A DNA stretch of 64,000 bases, taken from positions 124,001 to 188,000 of the forward strand of contig JABSOW010000005.1 in assembly GCA_013215465.1 (NCBI GenBank), read 5' to 3'. This document shows positions 9,310 to 16,995 of the stretch, in pieces. The notes below the pieces were generated by a model, which was not told the DNA's origin, made no database searches, and saw only the letters and a program-made list of their open reading frames with translations. The position numbers and the translations under genes are program-made. This DNA is from Colwellia sp. (lineage in GTDB: Bacteria; Pseudomonadota; Gammaproteobacteria; Enterobacterales; Alteromonadaceae). The stretch's first letter is position 1. Each line of letters opens with the position of its first letter.

Positions 9310-9343
9310 CCGGTGTACTTTGCGTGGCTTCCCTTGCCCTTTT
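9310..9343 (-). promoter_or_regulatory. Anti-aptamer segment or second, inverted GEMM-like core
   Basis: Three blocks here are exact reverse complements of the upstream aptamer and in the right order to pair with it. CCGGT (9310-9314) pairs with 9220-9224, ACTTTGCGT (9317-9325) with 9210-9218, and TTGCCCTT (9334-9341) with 9184-9191. A short T-run follows. On the plus transcript this could be the expression platform that competes with ligand-bound folding. Read on the minus strand it looks like a second aptamer core with a collapsed P2, in the leader of the broken TPR-GGDEF-like gene. Which reading is right is open. Confidence 0.55.
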
Positions 9344-9372
9344 AAATCTTTCTAATATATTTATTCACCTTG

Positions 9373-11148
9373 CTATCCTATTATCTTTAACTTTTCTTTA
9401 ATGTATTGATTGATTATCATTTCTAATAAATTCAAAGGGATAGAACCATTTTTTAATATTTCATCGTGAAATTCACGAAGATCAAATTGTTGGCCTAATG
9501 CTTTTTCTGCATCTAAGCGTAGTTTTTTAATGGTTAACTCACCTATTTTATATGACAGAGCTTGTCCCGGCCATGATATATATCTATCGATTTCTGTTTG
9601 GACATTATGTAATGATAATGCGGTATTATTGGTAAGATAGTTAATTGCCTGTTGCCTTGACCAACCTTGGCTATGAATACCTGTATCAACCACAAGACGA
9701 CATGCTCGCCACATTTCATATGTTAAGCGGCCAAAATTATGATACGGGTCTTCATACATGCCGACTTCAACACCAAGGTACTCTGAGTAGAGTCCCCAAC
9801 CTTCACCAAAGGCTGAAATATAGGTACGGTTTCTAAATTTAGGAACATTTTGCATTTCCTTGGCGATGGAGAGTTGTAAATGATGGCCCGGTACTGCTTC
9901 GTGTAAAGTAAGGGCGGTTAACACATATAAAGGGCGTTTGTCTAAGCGGTAAGTGTTGACCCAATAATTTCCGGCTTGATCGTCGCGACTTGGGCCAGAG
10001 TAACGGCCCGTGGTATATTTTGGTGCTATATTAGCGGGTACTTTAATAACTCCATAAGGTGTTCTTGGTAACGTTTTAAATAAAGAAGGTAGTTTGCCAT
10101 CCATTAGTTTGGCAATATAGGAGGCTTCTTTTAATAGCTCCGTAGGGGTTTTAGCATAAAATTGTTGGTCATTTCGTAAAAATTCTATAAATGCGGTGAA
10201 GTCCCCGTCAAAATTAACTTGCTCGATAATCATCTCCATTTCAGCACGGATCCGAGTGACTTCTTTCAAGCCTTTTTCATGAACTTGTTTAGCGGATATG
10301 TTAATTGTAGTGTAATGTTCAATTCTATTTTGATAGTACTTATTACCATTAGGAAGTGAAGTTGCGGCAATATTATTACGTGCATTTGGTTGATAACGAG
10401 TAACCATATAATCATAGTATTTTTGATAAGCAGGCATCACATATTTACTGATTACTCTTTTAGCTTCTTGTTGAATACTTACTTGTTTTCCTAATGAAAG
10501 GTAAGTGGACATTTTTTTGAATGGTTGATAATAGTCACTCTTGCTTACATCTTCCTTAATATAGGCAAGAATAGATTGCTCAAATGCTTTAAGTACCACT
10601 TTAGGCTGAGTAATACCCTGTTTTATTCCTATATTCATCCAAGCTATTTGTTGGTCAAAATAACGAGGAATAGCACGTAATTTTGATAAATAATCATAGT
10701 AGTCTTGTTCAGATTTCAAATTTACTTGTTGGCGAATGTTGGCTATCCATATATGAAAACCTGACTCAGAGGTTAATGGCATGTAATGTTCTTTATTTTG
10801 GTAGCTGTCTAATTGGTTTTTCAAGGTATAGAGCAACACAGCACGATTGATTTGATTCGTTGCATTTAGCTTTTTGTTATTAATCTTGCTTAACGCCTGA
10901 TATATATTGTCTAATTTTATGTTTTGTGATGCTAAAAAATTCGGTGATAAGTCCGGCAGTTTACCATTATTACCGCCTTCTTTAGGAGCGTTAAAAGGGC
11001 TGCTTTGTAAATAAAATTGATGATGGGTATTGATTAATTGTTGTAACTGTTGATCACTGCTACTGACAGTCAATTGCTCTGCAGGCATATAAGTGTGACT
11101 ACAGCTTTGAAGAATAAAAAAACAAAAAAATGTGAATAGTTTCTTCAT
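9373..11148 (-). CDS. DUF885-family lipoprotein, putative metallopeptidase
   Basis: Predicted outer- or inner-membrane lipoprotein: the N-terminus MKKLFTFFCFFILQSC ends in a lipobox with the acylated Cys at residue 16. The 591-residue body is the DUF885 fold. The strongest motif is HEAVPGHHLQ near residues 417-426, a zinc-peptidase-like His-Glu-x3-Gly-His arrangement, followed by FGEGWGLYSEYLG. DUF885 proteins are regarded as metallocarboxypeptidase-like; the substrate is unknown. It is a single gene, divergent from the GGDEF-domain gene at 11275. Confidence 0.88.
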   Translation of the reverse strand: MKKLFTFFCFFILQSCSHTYMPAEQLTVSSSDQQLQQLINTHHQFYLQSSPFNAPKEGGNNGKLPDLSPNFLASQNIKLDNIYQALSKINNKKLNATNQINRAVLLYTLKNQLDSYQNKEHYMPLTSESGFHIWIANIRQQVNLKSEQDYYDYLSKLRAIPRYFDQQIAWMNIGIKQGITQPKVVLKAFEQSILAYIKEDVSKSDYYQPFKKMSTYLSLGKQVSIQQEAKRVISKYVMPAYQKYYDYMVTRYQPNARNNIAATSLPNGNKYYQNRIEHYTTINISAKQVHEKGLKEVTRIRAEMEMIIEQVNFDGDFTAFIEFLRNDQQFYAKTPTELLKEASYIAKLMDGKLPSLFKTLPRTPYGVIKVPANIAPKYTTGRYSGPSRDDQAGNYWVNTYRLDKRPLYVLTALTLHEAVPGHHLQLSIAKEMQNVPKFRNRTYISAFGEGWGLYSEYLGVEVGMYEDPYHNFGRLTYEMWRACRLVVDTGIHSQGWSRQQAINYLTNNTALSLHNVQTEIDRYISWPGQALSYKIGELTIKKLRLDAEKALGQQFDLREFHDEILKNGSIPLNLLEMIINQYIKEKLKIIG

Positions 11149-11274
11149 TGAATAAACTCATTGTATTGAAAATAATATTAAATTTAGTAGATATTTCTGT
11201 ATATATACTAGAGAATAAAGCTTATAGGTACCAAAGAGTATCATTATAGCGTAATTATTATTAGGGGTGAATCG

Positions 11275-12255
11275 GTGAAAAATCATGATTCCATAAAGCA
11301 AGCAAACAAAATCATGATACTGGCAGTTGCCCAGCTGAACCAGTGGCTTTTGCCAGTGAATCCCATAAACTATGCTGTTAGCTATGAATACTGTAAAAAT
11401 AAAAAACCAATTTTAACGGCCAGCATTAAGCGTTTATTATTGTCAGGTAAAATTATAGATAGCTTCTTTATGGAGCAGTTATATAAAGATCACTTATTAG
11501 AACAAAGTCAATTTCGCGATGAAATTATTACTGATCTTGCACAGTTATTTACTCAAATTCAAGATAACTGTCAGCAATCAACTTTTGGTGCTCAAAAATT
11601 TATTGAGCAATTAGACGATAACATTCCTGCATTAATGTCCCATGAAAAAGCCGATGTAAAAAGAGCAATCGCTAAGCTGCATCGTGCTTCAACTGCATTT
11701 AAAAATCAGCAACAACAATTAGTTGAACAATTACAACAGTCACAAATACAAACTAAAGCATTAGCAGATGAACTAGAAGAAGTTCGGAAAGAAATTTATT
11801 TAGACCCAGTTACTGGTTTATATAATCGCAAAGCCATGTCGAAGCATGTGGACGCTTGGCTTAGTGAAGATGCTGAAAGAGGCATTGCTGCCATTGTGAT
11901 AAATGTTAATGATTTCGCTCAATTCAATGAGCGTTTTGGCGCCTTGATTGGTGATGTGATTTTATCAAAAATAGCGAAAAAAGTAGCTAGTTATGTTGAT
12001 GATAGTGGCTTGCCAGTACGTTCAGCTAATGATGAGTTTATTGTTTTATTACCTGGTGTTGATAATGATATAGCGGATGAAATTGCTGAAAAAATAAAAC
12101 AAGGCGTTGACAAAATTCGGTTTGTTAGTGTTCAGTCTGGCGTGCGATTACCCAAAATGAGCATTTCATATGGTACTAGTGAAATACAAAAAAAAGAGCC
12201 GCTGAACCAATTTATTAATAGGACTCGAAAAAACATGGAAAGCAGGACAACTTAG
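11275..12255 (+). CDS. GGDEF-domain protein with altered signature (ANDEF)
   Basis: Cytosolic protein of 326 residues. Residues 1 to about 160 form a helical, coiled-coil-rich N-terminal region (long Gln/Leu stretch near 140-165). The GGDEF fold begins at DPVTGLYNRKAM near 178 and ends near 320. The signature reads RSANDEF instead of RxGGDEF, so both glycines that shape the GTP loop are replaced while Asp-Glu-Phe remains. Activity as a diguanylate cyclase is therefore doubtful; a receptor or regulatory role is possible. GTG start with AGGGGTG ahead of it. Confidence 0.85.
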   Translation: MKNHDSIKQANKIMILAVAQLNQWLLPVNPINYAVSYEYCKNKKPILTASIKRLLLSGKIIDSFFMEQLYKDHLLEQSQFRDEIITDLAQLFTQIQDNCQQSTFGAQKFIEQLDDNIPALMSHEKADVKRAIAKLHRASTAFKNQQQQLVEQLQQSQIQTKALADELEEVRKEIYLDPVTGLYNRKAMSKHVDAWLSEDAERGIAAIVINVNDFAQFNERFGALIGDVILSKIAKKVASYVDDSGLPVRSANDEFIVLLPGVDNDIADEIAEKIKQGVDKIRFVSVQSGVRLPKMSISYGTSEIQKKEPLNQFINRTRKNMESRTT

Positions 12256-12265
12256 CGGGAAAAGC

Positions 12266-12736
12266 TTAGCTTTGTACCTTATCAAGTAGCTTTGCCAATG
12301 TTTCTAATTGATTCTCAGAAAAAACGTTAATGTTATGTTGTGTTAATAATTTGCTGGTCACGCCTTGTCCCACAACCTTGTTATTGGTAAATGAACCATC
12401 ATAAATAATCATGCTACCGCATGAAGGGCTAGATTCTTTTAATAGCGCAAAACGAATATTATGTTGCTGACATAACGTTAGCGCTTGTTGTGCTCCTAGG
12501 TTGAATTGAGCGCTAACGTTTATGCCAGATTTGGTGATTATCTCGTTGGAATTATGTTGTATTTCTGCGGGCTCTCTTGGTACAGCTAGGCCTCCTGAAA
12601 TTTCTGGACAAATACCTATAAAGCGATTTTGTTGCAGCCATAACTTTATTAATGGGTGCGCAAGCGTTACTACTTTACTGTTATAGCGAACATTATCACC
12701 GAGAAAACACCGGCTGATTAGTATCTTATCAAACAT
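12266..12736 (-). CDS. DUF523 family protein
   Basis: A 156-residue cytosolic protein with the DUF523 hallmarks: an N-terminal ISRCFLGDNVRYN, the central CPEISGGLAVPREPAEI, and LLKESSPSCGSMIIYDG. The conserved cysteines near residues 10, 44 and 105 look like a metal- or cluster-binding set, but no function is established. The start overlaps the 3' end of the upstream minus-strand gene by 8 bp, so the two are translationally coupled. Confidence 0.88.
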   Translation of the reverse strand: MFDKILISRCFLGDNVRYNSKVVTLAHPLIKLWLQQNRFIGICPEISGGLAVPREPAEIQHNSNEIITKSGINVSAQFNLGAQQALTLCQQHNIRFALLKESSPSCGSMIIYDGSFTNNKVVGQGVTSKLLTQHNINVFSENQLETLAKLLDKVQS

Positions 12737-13046
12737 AGTTTTCGTTATTCTGCACGAGTAATTTAAATAAAGAGTGAGTTATTGCTATGCTGAGGGGATC
12801 TTGTGTATCAATCCAACAGGACTGACTGTAGTAATCAAAATTTATAATAAACTCGGTATCTAGCCACTGAAAACGAACATTTTCTAGGTCAGCGCCAATA
12901 ACAATGTCTTTAATACATAGACTTGAAACATTACTAAGCAGCAATTGGCGGAGCTTAGTTATGTCTTCTTGAAACCAATGTTGCTCAAAAAGTACGGTAA
13001 TTTGATTATTAACCAAGTTAATTGATTGTATTGCTATAGGTGACAT
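12729..13046 (-). CDS. Small hypothetical protein (possibly DUF3630-like)
   Basis: A 105-residue soluble protein with alternating hydrophobic strands (IQSINLVNNQITVLF, FQWLDTEFIINFDYYSQSCW) and a C-terminal helix. It resembles small proteins found in Shewanella and relatives that I associate with DUF3630, but I cannot confirm this from memory. It overlaps the DUF523 gene by 8 bp and would be co-transcribed with it. Confidence 0.65.
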   Translation of the reverse strand: MSPIAIQSINLVNNQITVLFEQHWFQEDITKLRQLLLSNVSSLCIKDIVIGADLENVRFQWLDTEFIINFDYYSQSCWIDTQDPLSIAITHSLFKLLVQNNENYV

Positions 13047-13253
13047 TTATATTCCAATAAACAAGAAAAACAAGCCTAAATAATGACAAGTCATTAAAAA
13101 AAAGACAGTATTTAAAAGCTAAATGATCAGTATTTGATATTGATCATTATATTAAATCAAAAAAGCCACGACAGCAGAATTTATTTTACTTATACTTGAT
13201 TTTGTCAATACAACAATAAATAGTTCTGATAGACAAAGAGAGAGACAATTACT

Positions 13254-13553
13254 ATGAAAAAACTTACTCTTGCAATTGCTGCAACCGTAATGATGGCATC
13301 TCCTGTTTTCGCTGGTGATGCTGCTGCTGGTAAAGGAAAGTCAATGATGTGTAGTGCATGTCACGGTGCTGCTGGTATTTCTGCTGTTCCAACTTACCCT
13401 AACCTTGCGGGTCAAAAAGAAGCTTATCTTGTAAAGCAACTTAAAGACTTTAAATCAGGCAAACGTAATGATCCAACGATGAAAGGTATGGTTGCTTCAT
13501 TAAAACCTGCTGATATGGCTGATTTAGCGGCTTATTACGCTAGCTTAAAGTAA
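13254..13553 (+). CDS. Periplasmic class I cytochrome c (c4/c553-like)
   Basis: A 99-residue electron carrier. A Sec signal peptide ([20 protein letters not shown]) is cleaved to leave a mature protein of about 79 residues with one haem-binding CSACH motif near residues 33-37 and an axial methionine most likely in [10 protein letters not shown]. It is a single-haem unit comparable to one half of cytochrome c4. Strong AGAGAGAGA ribosome site. It is followed by a clear rho-independent terminator. Confidence 0.93.
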   Translation: MKKLTLAIAATVMMASPVFAGDAAAGKGKSMMCSACHGAAGISAVPTYPNLAGQKEAYLVKQLKDFKSGKRNDPTMKGMVASLKPADMADLAAYYASLK

Positions 13554-13587
13554 TAGCTGGCAGAAAAAGTTATTAGTTCTGAATTTT

Positions 13588-13611
13588 AAAAGCGCCATTT
13601 GGCGCTTTTTT
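13588..13611 (+). terminator. Rho-independent terminator after cytochrome c
   Basis: AAAAGCGCC, an ATTT-type loop and GGCGCTTTTTT form a perfect GC-rich hairpin with a T-run. Because it is nearly symmetrical (A-run before, T-run after) it can also serve the convergent recQ gene, whose stop codon lies at its edge. Confidence 0.88.
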
Positions 13612-15454
13612 AGTTTTTAATATGTTGTTTGATTAGTTGTAAAAAAGGTTGCCCATAACGAGATAATTTAACATCGCCAATACCACTAATCGCTAACATT
13701 TGTCGTGAGGTTTGTGGCAGTACTCGCGCTAATTCTGAGAGAGTGGCATCATTAAAAACAATAAATGGTGCAATATCTTCACCATCGGCAATATTTTTTC
13801 GTAGCTCTCGTAATTTGGCAAATAAAGCTCTATCGTAGGTTTTTTGCTGTTTGTTATTTTGCCAATAACTGGCTTTTTGTAAGCGTGGGGTCGCTAACAT
13901 TAGTGGCTCTGTTGCTTTAAGTACGCTTCTCGATGCAGTGGTTAAGCAAAGAGTAGATTGTTGTTCAATATCTTGTTGTAAATAACCTAAATGAATTAGT
14001 TGTCCGATAATAGCAAACCAATACCCAGGCGTTTTGCCACTACCAATACCAAAGGTTGATACCTTATCATGATCTTGTTGCAATACTAGCTTCGTTTTTT
14101 CACCACGCAGTACGTCAATAACATGATTAATATCGCCTTGTTGTTTAATACGAAAAACGCAAGATAGCACCTTTTGTGCTGCTTCAGTCGCATCGAATTG
14201 GCTAGGGGGATCTAAGCAAATATCACAGTTACCACAGCCTTGCTCGGTATATTCAGCAAAATAGTTTAGTACCACTTGTCGCCGACAAGTCTGGGCATCT
14301 ATAAAGGCACTCATGGCAGCAAATCGTTGCATTTCAACATTGACCCGTTGTGGATTATCACCTTCACTTATCCGTTTTTTAATACGGGCAATATCTTTAT
14401 CAGCAACTAAAAATAATGCTTCAGCAGGCAAGCCATCACGACCCGCTCTACCTATTTCTTGATAATAAGACTCCAACGTTCTAGGTGGTTCAAAGTGGAT
14501 GACATAACGAACGTTAGGCTTGTTAATTCCTAAACCAAAAGCGACAGTCGCGATTACAATTTGAATATTATCTTTGGTAAAACCTTCTTGTACTAGCGCG
14601 CGAATATCATTTTCTAAGCCGGCATGATAAGCCGCACAATTAATGCCGCAAGCGGCAAGGTATTTGGTTAACTTCTCTACTTGCCAACGGCTATTACAAT
14701 AAATAATGCCAGAATCATCACCTTGTTTGCGCACGTAACCTAATACTTGCTTTTCGCCGTCGTATTTCTGTGCCAAGGTAAAACGTATATTAGGCCTGTC
14801 AAAGCTATCTAATTGAATGTAAGGGTTGTTAAGGGATAATTGCGTGAGAATGTCTTTACGTGTGGTGACATCTGCTGTGGCAGTTAGTGCCATCACAGGT
14901 ACTTGTGGAAAGTATTGCTTTAAATAATGTAATTGAGTATAAGCAGGACGAAAATCATGACCCCACTGAGAGATACAATGAGCTTCATCTATAGCAAATA
15001 AACTTAAAGGCAGTTCGCTTAAACCTTGTAAAAAATAACGATTGGTTAAACGCTCAGGCGCAACATACAATAGTTTAATTTCGCCCTGTGATAGTTTTGA
15101 AAAAATATCCTTAATGGTTTCAGCATCTAAAGAAGAATTGATAAATGCAGCGGCAATACCTTGGTGGGTTAAATTATCAACTTGATCTTTCATTAAGGCG
15201 ATGAGTGGTGACACAACAATAGTAATACCCGGCAGTAATATTGCGGGTAGTTGGTAACATAAAGACTTGCCGCCGCCAGTGGGCATTAACACCAATGAGT
15301 CTCTACCTTGCATTAAGCTTGTTATGATCTCTATTTGGCCAGAGCGGAAGCTGTCGTAACCAAAATAATGCTTTAAAGTATCAAGCAATAAGGTTTTATC
15401 ATCAGCTGAGGCGGCTAAAGTGGTTGTTGCTGTATTCAACAGGTTAATCTTCAA
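13610..15454 (-). CDS. recQ: ATP-dependent DNA helicase RecQ
   Basis: A 3'-5' helicase of recombination and replication-fork repair, 614 residues, close to E. coli RecQ (609). In order: Walker A in [15 protein letters not shown] (about 57-71), the DEAH box in [18 protein letters not shown] (about 153-170), motif VI in [12 protein letters not shown], the zinc-binding cysteines in CRRQVV and CGNCDIC (about 385-410), a winged-helix domain, and an HRDC domain at about 535-610. The divergent neighbour is the YigI-type thioesterase, as in several gammaproteobacteria. Confidence 0.97.
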   Translation of the reverse strand: MKINLLNTATTTLAASADDKTLLLDTLKHYFGYDSFRSGQIEIITSLMQGRDSLVLMPTGGGKSLCYQLPAILLPGITIVVSPLIALMKDQVDNLTHQGIAAAFINSSLDAETIKDIFSKLSQGEIKLLYVAPERLTNRYFLQGLSELPLSLFAIDEAHCISQWGHDFRPAYTQLHYLKQYFPQVPVMALTATADVTTRKDILTQLSLNNPYIQLDSFDRPNIRFTLAQKYDGEKQVLGYVRKQGDDSGIIYCNSRWQVEKLTKYLAACGINCAAYHAGLENDIRALVQEGFTKDNIQIVIATVAFGLGINKPNVRYVIHFEPPRTLESYYQEIGRAGRDGLPAEALFLVADKDIARIKKRISEGDNPQRVNVEMQRFAAMSAFIDAQTCRRQVVLNYFAEYTEQGCGNCDICLDPPSQFDATEAAQKVLSCVFRIKQQGDINHVIDVLRGEKTKLVLQQDHDKVSTFGIGSGKTPGYWFAIIGQLIHLGYLQQDIEQQSTLCLTTASRSVLKATEPLMLATPRLQKASYWQNNKQQKTYDRALFAKLRELRKNIADGEDIAPFIVFNDATLSELARVLPQTSRQMLAISGIGDVKLSRYGQPFLQLIKQHIKN

Positions 15455-15529
15455 TAAGGGTCTAAAGCGTTATTTTACCTTAGACTTGTCATTAGCGTGA
15501 TGATTTTTTAATTCTATTTTATTTGAATA

Positions 15530-15552
15530 GTGCTAATGTAGAATATTAGCAC
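15530..15552. promoter_or_regulatory. 23-bp inverted repeat between recQ and yigI
   Basis: GTGCTAAT, seven bases, then ATTAGCAC form a perfect 8-bp inverted repeat in the short divergent spacer, 21 bp ahead of the yigI start. It could be an operator for a dimeric regulator. It does not match the LexA consensus, and no regulator can be named. Confidence 0.45.
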
Positions 15553-15573
15553 ATTAGACCAGAGATAAATTAA

Positions 15574-16029
15574 ATGAATAAAGAAGTTATGTGTCAACAA
15601 TTGAGTGATTATTGGAATGATAATATGCCATTTAATCAGTTGCTTGGATTGAAAATAACTGAGTTTAATGCTCAAAAATCAGAGGTTAGATTTACTTGGC
15701 AAGATAAACTTATAGGTAACCCTATGCAAAAGATTTTACATGGCGGGGTAACCGCTTCTGCACTTGATTTAGCTGGTGGAACGGTAGCAGCGGCAAATAT
15801 TATTGAACAGTTAACGGATATGACTCCTGAGACACTCAAGCAAAGCTTGAGTAAACTTGGCACTATTGATTTACGTACTGATTATTTGCGCCCAGGCAGA
15901 GGAGAAGAGTTTATTGTTACCGCGCACATTATTCGTAGTGGTAGTAAAGTAGCGGTTGCTCGCATGGAAATGCATAATGAACTTGGTGACCATATTGCCT
16001 TTGGTACCGGCACTTATATGGTTGGTTAG
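15574..16029 (+). CDS. yigI: YigI-like PaaI-family thioesterase
   Basis: Hot-dog-fold acyl-CoA thioesterase, 151 residues. The family-typical segment ILHGGVTASALDLAGGTVAA (about 64-83) carries the HGG motif and the conserved acidic residue of PaaI-type enzymes. LRTDYLRPGRGEEFIVTA lies near 107-124. The placement divergent from recQ and the length match E. coli YigI. The natural substrate is not evident. Confidence 0.85.
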   Translation: MNKEVMCQQLSDYWNDNMPFNQLLGLKITEFNAQKSEVRFTWQDKLIGNPMQKILHGGVTASALDLAGGTVAAANIIEQLTDMTPETLKQSLSKLGTIDLRTDYLRPGRGEEFIVTAHIIRSGSKVAVARMEMHNELGDHIAFGTGTYMVG

Positions 16030-16168
16030 CATTAAATAAAAACGCAGTAGTTGGTGGTTTTAACAACTAGAAAAGATTACCTAGTTAGTGAATAGGTATA
16101 GGCTTAAAAAAAATAAATATTACTTAGTAATAAACTATCCTGAAAAATATCATAAGAGTTATTTTATT

Positions 16169-16846
16169 ATGCATCAAGCAAATACTCCTATTCCACACCA
16201 ACAATTATGTACAGTAACTCTATTGGGTAACTTAGTTGCTAAGCCTGATATTCGATACCGCACCAATCCTGTTTCAGCAGTAACTGAAATTATTCTAGCC
16301 ACAAGTACTAAGTGGTTAGATAAAAAAAGTAATCAGCATAAAGAATGGACTAGCTATCATCATATTAAAGTCGAGGGTGATTTAGTCGAGCAAGCGCTGT
16401 TGACAGCAGATAAAGGTGATATTATTTTGGTGCAGGGCTACCTGAGTAATATGAAGCCAAGTAACAAGGAACTGCAAAGTCATGCTGGAATTGTACATGC
16501 CAGTTATATTCAAAAATTTAAGAAAGGTTACACTCAAACTGTTAATCAAATTTATTGTACTGGTCAAATAGCGTCAACTCCGAAGTTAATTAAAACACAA
16601 AATAATAAAAATTTGGCGCAAGTAAATATCACTATTAACCAAAGGGTATATGCTATTGACAAGCAGTGTTGGCAAAATATTTTAATTGAGCGAGAACTAC
16701 ATGCTTGGGGTAAACAGGCGGAATATATAGTAGAGCATGCCTTAATTGGCGATAGTGTCATGGTTGAAGGTAAATTGAGTTACTTAGCCTCGGCGAATAA
16801 AGCACAGTTCATTGATGCTAAAACATTACATTGCTTTAAAAGTTAG
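16169..16846 (+). CDS. Tandem OB-fold single-stranded DNA-binding-like protein
   Basis: A 225-residue protein made of two successive SSB-type OB folds. Repeat one starts at CTVTLLGNLVAKPDIRYRTN and includes EWTSYHHIKVEG and ADKGDIILVQGYLS. Repeat two starts at IYCTGQIASTPKLIKTQNNK and includes QCWQNILIERELHAWG and GDSVMVEGKLSYL. The acidic SSB tail (DDDIPF) is absent. I prefer the ATG at 16169, preceded by AAGAG, over an upstream GTG at 16088 that would add 27 residues unlike SSB. Canonical Ssb has one OB fold and a tail, so this is probably a specialised paralogue of PriB or SSB type. Confidence 0.72.
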   Translation: MHQANTPIPHQQLCTVTLLGNLVAKPDIRYRTNPVSAVTEIILATSTKWLDKKSNQHKEWTSYHHIKVEGDLVEQALLTADKGDIILVQGYLSNMKPSNKELQSHAGIVHASYIQKFKKGYTQTVNQIYCTGQIASTPKLIKTQNNKNLAQVNITINQRVYAIDKQCWQNILIERELHAWGKQAEYIVEHALIGDSVMVEGKLSYLASANKAQFIDAKTLHCFKS

Positions 16847-16995
16847 TGTTTGCTCTTGTTTGATAACACTATGTGCTTTACTCAGGTGATTACGAACATT
16901 TTTATGGTTAAAGCTTATGTTTAACGCGTCTGTTTATTCTACATAGGCATATTATTAAACTGCTATGATAATGAATATTGTGCTAAGGGATATGA

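Noticed and set aside
12266..12736. DUF523 as a metal chaperone
   Set aside because: The conserved cysteines invite the idea, but no experimental support is known to me and the gene is left as unknown function.
13130..13180. TTGAT...ATCAA near the cytochrome c gene as an FNR site
   Set aside because: The half-sites are not at FNR spacing (TTGAT-N4-ATCAA), so the match is not meaningful.
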